Assembly (NCBI RefSeq): GCF_051401765.1 | Contig: NW_027480449.1 | Span: 1,922,001-1,986,000 of the forward strand | From: Calliopsis andreniformis | Taxonomy: Eukaryota; Arthropoda; Insecta; Hymenoptera; Andrenidae | Reading direction: 5' to 3' | Length of the DNA: 64,000 nt | Shown here: one piece after another, positions 54,042 through 64,000 of the stretch | Position numbering within the stretch: position 1 is the first letter of the stretch | Layout of the letters: each line of letters starts with the position of its first letter | Notes under the pieces: model-generated | Database searches by the model: none | Seen by the model: the letters and a program-made list of their open reading frames with translations, nothing else | What the model was told of the DNA's origin: nothing | Position numbers and translations under genes: made by a program

Positions 54042-57000
54042 ATTGAGGATTAAGTATTGGGGATTGATGGTAGAGGTTTGAGGATTGAAGCTTGAGGATT
54101 GAGTACTGAGGGTTGTGGATTGAGGTTTCAGAATCCAGGATTGTTAATTGAATATTGAGGATTGAGGATCGAGGTCTCAGGATTGAGGATTGAGTATTGA
54201 GGATTGAAGATTGATGATTGAGGATTGAGGATTAAGGCTTGAGGACTGAGGATTGAGGATTGAATATTGAGGATTGAGGTCTGATGACTGAGGATTGAGG
54301 ATTGAGGATTGAGTATTGAGCATTGAGGAATGAATGTCGAGGATTGAAGATTGAATATAGAGGTTTGAGGATTGTTGATTGATGATTGAGGACTGAGTGT
54401 TGAGGATAGAGTGTTGAGAATTGATGTACGGGAACTGAGATTTGAAGATTGTAGGTTGAGGATCGAGTATTGAATACTGGGAACTGAGGATTTTCTATTG
54501 AGCGCTGAGAATTGAGGATTGAGGATTGAGGATTGAGGATTGAGGATTGAGGATTTAGGATTGATGGTTGATGATTGAGGATTGACGATTGGGGATTGAG
54601 GATTGACGATTGAAGACTGAGGACTGAGGATTGAGTATTGAAGAATGAGGACAGAGGGTTGAGGATTGAGGATCAATGTTTGAGGATTGAAGGCTGAGGT
54701 TTGTGGATTGACGATTGAGGATTGATGATTGGTGATTGAGGATTGAGGATTGATGGCTGAGGATTGAGGATTGACAATTGAGGATTGAGGATTGAGGATT
54801 GAGGGTAGAGGATTGAGGATTGAGGATTGAGTATAGAGGATTGAGGACAGAGAATTGAGGATTGAAGATTGAGGATTGAGGATTGAAGATTGAGGATTGA
54901 GGATTGAGTATTGAGGGTTGCCTACTGAGGGTTGAGGATTGAGTTTTGGGGATTGAGGATTGAGGATTGAGTATTGAGTGTCGAGGATTGAAGATTGAAT
55001 ATAGAGGTTTGAGGATTGTTGATTGATGATTGAGGACTGAGTGTTGAGGATAGAGTATTGAGAATTGATGTACGGGAACAGAGATTTGAAGATTGTAGAT
55101 TGAGGATCGAGTATTCAATACTGGGAATTGAGGATTTTCTGTTGAGGGCTGAGAATTGAGGATTGAGGATTGAGGATTGAGGATTTGGGATTGATGGTTG
55201 ATGATTGAGGATTGACGATTGAGGATTGAGGATTGACGATTGAAGACTGAGGACTGAGGATTGAGTATTGAAGAATGAGGACAGAGGGTTGAGGATTAAG
55301 GATCAAGGTTTGAGGATTGAAGGCTGAGGTTTGAGGATTGACGATTGAGGATTGAGGTTTCGGGAATGAGGATTGAGGATTGGTGGTTGAGGATTGAGGA
55401 TAGACGATTGAGGATTGACGATTGAGGATTGAGGATTGAGGATTGAGGGTCGAGGATTGAGCGTTGAGGATTGAGTGTTGAGGATTGAAGATTGAGGATT
55501 GAGAATTGATGATTGAGGATTGAAGACTGAGGACAGAGTATTGAAAACTGAGAATTGAAGATATTCTATTGAGGATTGAAAATTGAGGATTGAGGATTGA
55601 GGATTGAGGATTAAGGGTTGAGGATTGAAGTTTGAGGTTTGAGGATTGACGGTTGTGGATTGAGGATTGTGGATTGAGGATTGAGGATTGATGGTTGAGG
55701 ATTGAGAATTGACGATTGAGGATTGAGGATTGAGGATTGAGGATTGACGATTGAGGATTGAGGATTGAGGATTGAGGATTGAGGATTGAGGATTGAGCAT
55801 TGAGTGTTGAGTATTGAGTGTTGATGGTTGAAGATTGAGGATTGAGAATGGATGATTGAGGATTGATGATTGAAGATTGAGGGTTGATTACTGAGTGTTG
55901 AGGATTGATGACTCAGGGTTGAGGGTTGAGGATTGACGATTGAGGATTGAGGATTGAGGATTGAGGATTGAGGATTGAGGATTAAGGGTTGAGGATTGAA
56001 GATTGAGGATTGGGTATTGAGGATTGAAGAATGAGGATTGAGGATTGAGGATTGAGGATTGAGGATTGAGGATTGAAATTGAGTATTGAGGATTGAAGAT
56101 TGACGATTGAGGATTGAGGATTGAGGATTGAGGATTGAAGATTGAGGATTGGGTATTGAGGACTGAACATTGAGGATTGTGGATTGAGGATTGAAGGTTG
56201 AATATTGATGAATGAAGATTAACGATTGAGGATTGAGGGTTGTGGATTGAGGACGAGGACTGAGGGTTGAGTATTGATTCTTGAGGTCTGAGGATTGAGG
56301 ATTGAGGATTGCGAATTGAGGATTGAAGATTGAAGATTGAGGATTGGGTATTGAGGATTGTAGAATGAGGATTGAGGATTGAGGATTGAGGATTGAGGAT
56401 TGAAAATTGAGTATTGAGGATTGAAGATTGAGTTTTGAGTATTGAGGATTGAGGATTGAGGATTGAAGATTGAGTATTGAGGATTGAAGATTGAGGATTG
56501 AGGATTGAGGATTGAGGATTGAGGATTGAAGATTGAGGATTTAGGATTGGGGATTGAGGATTGAGCATTGAGGATTGAAGATTGAATATTGATGATTGAA
56601 GATTGAGGACTGAGGATTGAGGGTTGTGGACTGAGGATTGAGGATTGAGGATTGAGGATTGAGGATTGTGGATTGAGGATTGAGGATTGAGGATTGAGGA
56701 TTGAGTATTGAGGATTGAGTGTTGATTATTGAGGATTGAATGTTGTGGACTGAGGATTGATGACTGAAGATAATGAATTGAGATTTGGTGATTGAAGATT
56801 GGGGACTGAGTGTTGAGGACCGAGTGTTGAGGATTGATGTCTCTGAACTGAGATTTGAAAATTAAAGATTGACGGTTGAGTATTGAAAACAGAGAATTGA
56901 GGATTTTCTATTGAGCATTGAGGATTGAGGATTGAGAATTAAGTATTGAGGATTGATGGTAGAGGTATGAGGATTGAAGATTGAGGATTGAGTACTGAGG

Positions 57001-57608
57001 GTTGTGGATTGAGGTTTCAGAATCCAGGATTGTTGATTGAATATTGAGGATTGAGGATAGAGGTCTGAGGATTGAGGATTGAGTATTGAGGATTGAAGAT
57101 TGAGGATTGAGGATTCAGGATTAAGGCTTGAGGACTGAGGATTGAGGATTGAATGTTGAGGATTGAGAACTGATGACTGAGGATTGAGGATTGAGGATTG
57201 AGTATTGAGCATTGAGGAATGAATGTTGAGGACTGAAGATTGAGGATTGAGGATTGAAGATTGAGGATTGAGGATTGAGGATTGAGGATTGATGGCCGAG
57301 GATTGAGGATTGACAATTGAGGATTGAGGATTGAGGATTGAGGATTGAGGATTGAGGATTGAGGATTGAGGATTGCGGGAAAAGGATTGAAGGTTGAGTA
57401 TTGAGGATTGACGATTGAGGTTCGAGGATTGGAGATTGAGGATTGTGTATTCATGTTTCAAGATAGAGGATTGAGGTTGAAGTTTGAGGATTTAGGATTG
57501 ATAATTGAGGACTGAGGATAGAGGACTGAAGGTTGAGGATTGAGGACTGTGGACTGAGGATTGAGGATTGAGGTTTGAGAATTGAGGATTGAGGATTGCG
57601 GATTGAGG
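54042..57608 (+). repeat. Mosaic linker resembling parts of the 3,709-bp and 5,727-bp units
   Basis: Up to about 55,900 it matches the 3,709-bp class (offset 14,881 from copy 2). From about 56,860 to 57,970 it matches 24,126-25,234 (offset 32,736). A one-base deletion near 56,075-56,080 turns a heptamer into the 6-mer GAAATT and shifts the register. Knots lie at 54,423, 55,067 and 56,836. Confidence 0.8.
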
Positions 57609-59772
57609 ATTGAGGATTGAGTATTGAGTGCCGAGGATTGAAGATTGAATATAGAGGTTAGAGGATTGTTGATTGATGATTGAGGACTGAGTGTTGAGGA
57701 TAGAGTGTTGAGAATTGATGTACGGGAACTGAGATTTGAAGATTGTAGGTTGAGGGTCGAGTATTGAATACTGGGTATTGAGGATTTTCTATTGAGGGCT
57801 GAGAATTGAGGATTGAGCATTGAGGATTGAGGATTGAGGATTGATGATTTAGGATTGATGGTTGAGGATTGAGGATTGACGATTGAGGATTGAGGATTGA
57901 CGATTGAAGACTGAGGACTGAGGACTGAGTATTGAAGAATGAGGACAGAGGGTTGAGGATTGAGGATCAAGGTTTGAGGATTGAAGGCTGAGGTTTGAGG
58001 ATTGACGATTGAGGATTGAGGTTTGGTGATTTAGGATTGAGGATTGGTGGTTGAGGATTGAGGATAGACGATTGAGGATTGACGATTGAGGATTGAGGAT
58101 TGACGATTGAGGATTGAGGATTGAGCATTGAGGATTGAAAATTGAGGATTGAGGATTGGGGATTGAGGATTAAGGGTTGAGGATTGAAGTTTGAGGTTTG
58201 AGGATTGACGATTGTGGATTGAGGATTGTGGACTGAGGATTGAGGACTGAGGATTGAAGATGAGGGCTGATGGTCGGGGATTGAGGTTTGACGGCTGAGG
58301 ACTGAGGATTGAGGATTGAGAATTAAGTATTGTTGATAGAGGATTGAAGATTGAGGATTGGGTATTGAGGATTGAAGAATGAGGATTGAGGATTGAGGAT
58401 TGAGGATTGAGGGTTGAGGATCTAGGATTGGAGATTGATTATTGAGGATTGAAGATTGAGGATTGATGATTGAGGATTTAGAATTGAGAATTGAGGATGA
58501 GGTCTGAGGGCTGATGATTGAGGTTTGAGAAATGAGGATTGAGGATTGAGGATTGAGAATCGAAGATTGAGTATTGAGAATTGAGGATTGAGGATTGAGG
58601 ATTGAGGATTGAGAATTGAGGATGAGGACTGAGGGTTGAGAATTGAGGTTTGAGAAATGAGGATTGAGGATTGAGGATTGAGGATTGAGGGTTGAGGATC
58701 GATGATTGAGTATTGAAGATTGAGTACTGATCACTGAGGATTGAGGATTGAGGATTGAGGATTGAGGATTGAGGATTGAGGATTGAAGATTGAATATTGA
58801 GGATTGAAGATTGAGGATTGAGGATTGAGTGTTGAGGATGGAGGATGAGGGCCGAGGGTTCAGGATTGATGTTCGAGGTCTGAGGACTGAGGATTGAGGA
58901 TCGAGAGTCGAGGATTGAGGATTGAGGATTGAGGATTGAGGATTGAGAATTGAGGATTGATGATTGAGGGTTGAAAATTGAATATTGAGGATTGAAGATT
59001 GAGGATTGATGATTAAGGATTGAGGATGGAGGATGAGGGCTGAGGGTTGAGGATTGAGGTTTGGGGACTGAGGACTGAGGATTGAGGATTGAGAATTGAG
59101 GATTGAGGGTTGAGGATTGAAGATTGAGGATTGGGTATTGAGGATTGAAGAATGAGGATTGAGGATTGAGGATTGAGGATTGAGGATTGAAGATTGAGTA
59201 TTGAGGATTGAAGATTGACGACTGAGGGTTGAGGATTGAGGATTGAGGGTTGAGGATTGAGGATTGAAGATTGAGGATTGGGTATTGAGGACTGAACATT
59301 GAGGATTGTGGATTGAGGATTGAAGGTTGAATATTGATGAATGAAGATTAACGATTGAGGATTGAGGGTTGTGGATTGAGGACGAGGACTGAGAGTTGAG
59401 TATTGATACTTGAGGTCTGAGGATTGAGGATTGAGGATTGCGAATTGAGGATTGAGGATTGACGATTGAGGATTGAGGATTGACAATTGAAGACTGAGGA
59501 CTGAGGATTGAGTATTGAAGAATGAGGACAGAGGGTTGAGGATTGAGGATCAAGGTTTGAGGATTGAAGGCTGAGGTTTGAGGATTGACGATTGAGGATT
59601 GAGGTTTGGGGATTGAGGATTGAGGATTGGTGGTTGAGGATTGAGGATAGACGATTGAGGATTGACGATTGAGGATTGAGGATTGAGGATTGAGGATTGA
59701 CGATTGAGGATTGAGGATTGAGTATTGAGGGTTGGCTACTGAGGGTTGAGGATTGAGTTTTGGGGATTGATG
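57609..59772 (+). repeat. Higher-order unit of 2,164 bp, copy A
   Basis: Landmarks at 57,717, 58,478, 59,013 and 59,486 recur exactly 2,164 bp downstream. The left break is gradual, with mismatches at 57,607 and 57,632, so its position is uncertain by some tens of bases. It resembles 46.3-48.3 kb and 18-19.4 kb in variant order. Confidence 0.85.
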
Positions 59773-61936
59773 ATTGAGGATTGAGTATTGAGTGTCGAGG
59801 ATTGAAGATTGAATATAGAGGTTTGAGGATTGTTGATTGATGATTGAGGACTGAGTGTTGAGGATAGAGTGTTGAGAATTGATGTACGGGAACTGAGATT
59901 TGAAGATTGTAGGTTGAGGGTCGAGTATTGAATACTGGGTATTGAGGATTTTCTATTGAGGGCTGAGAATTGAGGATTGAGGATTGAGGATTGAGGATTG
60001 AGGATTGATGATTTAGGATTGATGGTTGAGGATTGAGGATTGACGATTGAGGATTGAGGATTGACGATTGAAGACTGAGGACTGAGGACTGAGTATTGAA
60101 GAATGAGGACAGAGGGTTGAGGATTGAGGATCAAGGTTTGAGGATTGAAGGCTGAGGTTTGAGGATTGACGATTGAGGATTGAGGTTTGGTGATTTAGGA
60201 TTGAGGATTGGTGGTTGAGGATTGAGGATAGACGATTGAGGATTGACGATTGAGGATTGAGGATTGACGATTGAGGATTGAGGATTGAGCATTGAGGATT
60301 GAAAATTGAGGATTGAGGATTGGGGATTGAGGATTAAGGGTTGAGGACTGAAGTTTGAGGTTTGAGGATTGACGATTGTGGATTGAGGATTGTGGACTGA
60401 GGATTGAGGACTGAGGATTGAGGATGAGGGCTGATGGTCGGGGATTGAGGTTTAACGGCTGAGGACTGAGGATTGAGGTTTGAGAATTAAGTATTGTTGA
60501 TAGAGGATTGAAGATTGAGGATTGGGTATTGAGGATTGAAGAATGAGGGTTGAGGATTGAGGATTGAGGATTGAGGGTTGAGGATCTAGGATTGGAGATT
60601 GATTATTGAGGATTGAAGATTGAGGATTGATGATTGAGGATTTAGAATTGAGAATTGAGGATGAGGTCTGAGGGCTGATGATTGAGGTTTGAGAAATGAG
60701 GATTGAGGATTGAGGATTGAGAATCGAAGATTGAGTATTGAGAATTGAGGATTGAGGATTGAGGATTGAGGATTGAGAATTGAGGATGAGGACTGAGGGT
60801 TGAGAATTGAGGTTTGAGAAATGAGGATTGAGGATTGAGGATTGAGGATTGAGGGTTGAGGATCGATGATTGAGTATTGAAGATTGAGTACTGATCACTG
60901 AGGATTGAGGATTGAGGATTGAGGATTGAGGATTGAGGATTGAGGATTGAAGATTGAATATTGAGGATTGAAGATTGAGGATTGAGGATTGAGTGTTGAG
61001 GATGGAGGATGAGGGCCGAGGGTTCAGGATTGATGTTCGAGGTCTGAGGACTGAGGATTGAGGATCGAGAGTCGAGGATTGAGGATTGAGGATTGAGGAT
61101 TGAGGATTGAGAATTGAGGATTGATGATTGAGGGTTGAAAATTGAATATTGAGGATTGAAGATTGAGGATTGATGATTAAGGATTGAGGATGGAGGATGA
61201 GGGCTGAGGGTTGAGGATTGAGGTTTGGGGACTGAGGACTGAGGATTGAGGATTGAGAATTGAGGATTGAGGGTTGAGGGTTGAAGATTGAGGATTGGGT
61301 ATTGAGGATTGAAGAATGAGGATTGAGGATTGAGGATTGAGGATTGAGGATTGAAGATTGAGTATTGAGGATTGAAGATTGACGACTGAGGGTTGAGGAT
61401 TGAGGATTGAGGGTTGAGGATTGAGGATTGAAGATTGAGGATTGGGTATTGAGGACTGAACATTGAGGATTGTGGATTGAGGATTGAAGGTTGAATATTG
61501 ATGAATGAAGATTAACGATTGAGGATTGAGGGTTGTGGATTGAGGACGAGGACTGAGAGTTGAGTATTGATACTTGAGGTCTGAGGATTGAGGATTGAGG
61601 ATTGCGAATTGAGGATTGAGGATTGACGATTGAGGATTGAGGATTGACAATTGAAGACTGAGGACTGAGGATTGAGTATTGAAGAATGAGGACAGAGGGT
61701 TGAGGATTGAGGATCAAGGTTTGAGGATTGAAGGCTGAGGTTTGAGGATTGACGATTGAGGATTGAGGTTTGGGGATTGAGGATTGAGGATTGGTGGTTG
61801 AGGATTGAGGATAGACGATTGAGGATTGACGATTGAGGATTGAGGATTGAGGATTGAGGATTGACGATTGAGGATTGAGGATTGAGTATTGAGGGTTGGC
61901 TACTGAGGGTTGAGGATTGAGTTTTGGGGATTGAGG
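59773..61936 (+). repeat. Higher-order unit of 2,164 bp, copy B
   Basis: Tandem copy of 57,609-59,772. Substitutions are visible near 60,340, 60,454, 60,549 and 61,280. Spacing holds to a knot at 62,045 (2,164 bp from the one at 59,881) and is lost at about 62,075, so a short third start follows this copy. Confidence 0.85.
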
Positions 61937-64000
61937 ATTGAGGATTGAGTATTGAGTGTCGAGGATTGAAGATTGAATATAGAGGTTTGAGGATTGTTGA
62001 TTGATGATTGAGGACTGAGTGTTGAGGATAGAGTGTTGAGAATTGATGTACGGGAACTGAGATTTGAAGATTGTAGATTGAGGATCGAGTATTCAATACT
62101 GGGAATTGAGGATTTTCTGTTGAGGGCTGAGAATTGAGGATTGAGGATTGAGGATTGAGGATTTGGGATTGATGGTTGATGATTGAGGATTGACGATTGA
62201 GGATTGAGGATTGACGATTGAAGACTGAGAACTGAGGATTGAGTATTGAAGAATGAGGAGAGAGGGTTGAGGATTGAGGATCAAGGTTTGAGGATTGAAG
62301 GCTGAGGTTTGAGGATTGACGATTGAGGATTGAGGTTTCGGGATTGAGGATTGAGGATTGGTGGTTGAGGATTGAGGATAGACGATTGAGGATTGACGAT
62401 TGAGGATTGAGGATTGAGGATTGAGGGTCGAGGATTGAGCGTTGAGGATTGAGTGCTGAGGATTGAAGATTGAGGATTGAGAATTGATGATTGAGGATTG
62501 AAGATTGAGGACAGAGTATTGAAAACTGAGAATTGAAGATATTCTATTGAGGATTGAAAATTGAGGATTGAGGATTGAGGATTGAGGATTAAGGGTTGAG
62601 GATTGAAGTTTGAGGTTTGAGGATTGACGGTTGTGGATTGAGGATTGTGGACTGAGGATTGAGGATTGATGGTTGAGGATTGAGGATTGACGATTGAGGA
62701 TTGAGGATTGAGGATTGAGGATTGACGATTGAGGATTGAGGATTGAGGATTGAGGATTGAGGATTGAGGATTGAGCATTGAGTGTTGAGTATTGAGTGTT
62801 GATGATTGAAGATTGAGGATTGAGAATGGATGATTGAGGATTGATGATTGAAGATTGAGGGTTGATTACTGAGTGTTGAGGATTGATGACTCAGGGTTGA
62901 GGGTTGAGGATTGACGATTGAGGATTGAGGATTGAGGATTGAGGATTGAGGATTGAGGATTAAGGGTTGAGGATTGAAGATTGAGGATTGGGTATTGAGG
63001 ATTGAAGAATGAGGATTGAGGATTGAGGATTGAGGATTGAGGATTGAGGATTGAAGATTGAGTATTGAGGATTGAAGATTGACGATTGAGGATTGAGGAT
63101 TGAGGATTGAGGATTGAAGATTGAGGATTGGGTATTGAGGACTGAACATTGAGGATTGTGGATTGAGGATTGAAGGTTGAATATTGATGAATGAAGATTA
63201 ACGATTGAGGATTGAGGGTTGTGGATTGAGGACGAGGACTGAGGGTTGAGTATTGATACTTGAGGTCTGAGGATTGAGGATTGAGGATTGCGAATTGAGG
63301 ATTGAAGATTGAAGATTGAGGATTGGGTATTGAGGATTGTAGAATGAGGATTGAGGATTGAGGATTGAGGATTGAGGATTGAAAATTGAGTATTGAGGAT
63401 TGAAGATTGAGTTTTGAGTATTGAGGATTGAGGATTGAGGATTGAAGATTGAGTATTGAGGATTGAAGATTGAGGATTGAGGATTGAGGATTGAGGATTG
63501 AGGATTGAAGATTGAGGATTTAGGATTGGGGATTGAGGATTGAGGATTGAGGATTGAGGATTGAGGATTGTGGATTGAGGATTGAGGATTGAGGATTGAG
63601 GATTGAGGATTGAGTATTGAGGATTGAGTGTTGATTATTGAGGATTGAATGTTGTGGACTGAGGATTGATGACTGAAGATAATGAATTGAGATTTGGTGA
63701 TTGAAGATTGGGGACTGAGTGTTGAGGACCGAGTGTTGAGGATTGATGTCTCTGAACTGAGATTTGAAAATTAAAGATTGACGGTTGAGTATTGAAAACA
63801 GAGAATTGAGGATTTTCTATTGAGCATTGAGGATTGAGGATTGAGAATTAAGTATTGAGGATTGATGGTAGAGGTATGAGGATTGAAGATTGAGGATTGA
63901 GTACTGAGGGTTGTGGATTGAGGTTTCAGAATCCAGGATTGTTGATTGAATATTGAGGATTGAGGATAGAGGTCTGAGGATTGAGGATTGAGTATTGAGG
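61937..64000 (+). repeat. Right-edge mosaic segment
   Basis: After a short third start of the 2,164-bp unit, the sequence from about 62,090 follows 22,392-23,500 and 55,115-56,900 in variant order. It ends inside the block that follows a type-1 knot (centred at 63,745). The array plainly continues past the window. Confidence 0.8.

Larger units (their letters stand above)
1..64000 (+). repeat. Giant heptanucleotide satellite array, consensus GAGGATT
   Basis: The window reads throughout as head-to-tail heptamers of GAGGATT and near variants, all in one orientation, with no unique sequence at either edge. The TTGA across each heptamer junction (last two T, then G and A) is the most constant part. 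Most substitutions fall in the middle GGA, giving GAAGATT, GACGATT, GAGTATT, GAGCATT, GAGGGTT, GAGAATT and GAGGACT. The consensus has three G, two A, two T and no C, so the + strand is strongly G-skewed and C-poor. Occasional 6-mers and 8-mers shift the register. Perfect runs reach only about 12-13 units. The variants are arranged in kilobase-scale higher-order units, annotated separately. Whether this is a eukaryotic satellite or an unusually large bacterial array cannot be decided from the sequence. Confidence 0.97.

Noticed and set aside
3086..61936. Higher-order unit breakpoints as mobile-element ends
   Set aside because: No terminal inverted repeats, target-site duplications or transposase frames are found. 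The junctions are array sequence on both sides.
1..64000. Over one hundred open reading frames of 61-765 codons on the - strand, including 18,078-20,054, 32,658-34,187, 46,511-48,808, 50,480-52,777 and 57,967-59,553
   Set aside because: They arise from CAATCCT repeats being open in every - frame. They overlap each other in different frames, share one degenerate heptapeptide and show no start signal, domain or frame preference.
1..64000. A CRISPR array
   Set aside because: There are no direct repeats separated by unique spacers of constant length. The period is seven bases and the knots lie hundreds of bases apart within the same repeat.
1..64000. tRNA, rRNA, structured RNA or hairpin terminators
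   Set aside because: The + strand has almost no C, so stable stems are not possible, and no inverted repeats or U-tract terminators are seen.
1..64000. A repeat protein with a real ILNPQSS heptad (surface or prion-like protein)
   Set aside because: Indels of one base and 6-mer or 8-mer units are tolerated freely, and stop codons appear wherever a variant heptamer makes one. This is not the pattern of a maintained reading frame.

Overview
The whole 64 kb window is one uninterrupted tandem array of a heptanucleotide. The + strand consensus is GAGGATT, which reads CAATCCT/AATCCTC on the - strand. The array runs off both ends. I see no gene, RNA gene, mobile element, CRISPR array, promoter or terminator in it, and no stretch of ordinary single-copy sequence. 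Every heptamer has the same orientation. The + strand is rich in G and almost free of C, so stem-loop RNAs and hairpin terminators are essentially impossible here. The open reading frames are a by-product of the repeat. Seven is not a multiple of three, so all three - frames read the same heptapeptide (ILNPQSS in some rotation), while all three + frames meet TGA every seven codons.

The array is not homogeneous. Perfect runs reach only about 12-13 heptamers. Between them are many variants (GAAGATT, GACGATT, GAGTATT, GAGGGTT, GAGAATT, GAGCATT, GAGGACT, GATGATT and others) whose order forms a readable pattern. Those patterns repeat at kilobase scale. From start to end: 1-3,085 is a partial, mosaic segment; 3,086-17,070 is two copies of a 6,996-bp unit; 17,071-21,802 is a mosaic linker; 21,803-33,256 is two copies of a 5,727-bp unit; 33,257-33,723 is a short linker; 33,724-44,851 is three copies of a 3,709-bp unit; 44,852-46,103 is a linker; 46,104-54,041 is two copies of a 3,969-bp unit; 54,042-57,608 is a mosaic linker; 57,609-61,936 is two copies of a 2,164-bp unit; 61,937-64,000 is a further mosaic. 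Tandem neighbours differ at only a handful of bases, while individual heptamers differ widely from consensus. Recent growth was therefore by duplication of kilobase blocks rather than by slippage of single heptamers. The blocks are themselves related over long distances, at constant offsets such as 14,133, 16,315 and 28,433 bp.

A strongly diverged 17-heptamer (119-bp) block, called a 'knot' here, recurs at least 43 times in strict heptamer register. It is the best internal landmark and the best candidate for a sequence-specific element.

The host cannot be told from the sequence. A eukaryotic heterochromatic, centromeric or subtelomeric satellite fits the size. Short heptamer arrays are also known between genes in bacteria, notably the cyanobacterial STRR repeats, whose CCCCAAT-type unit is one base from CCTCAAT, but I know of none near this length. 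Assembly error in copy number is possible and should be excluded with long reads.
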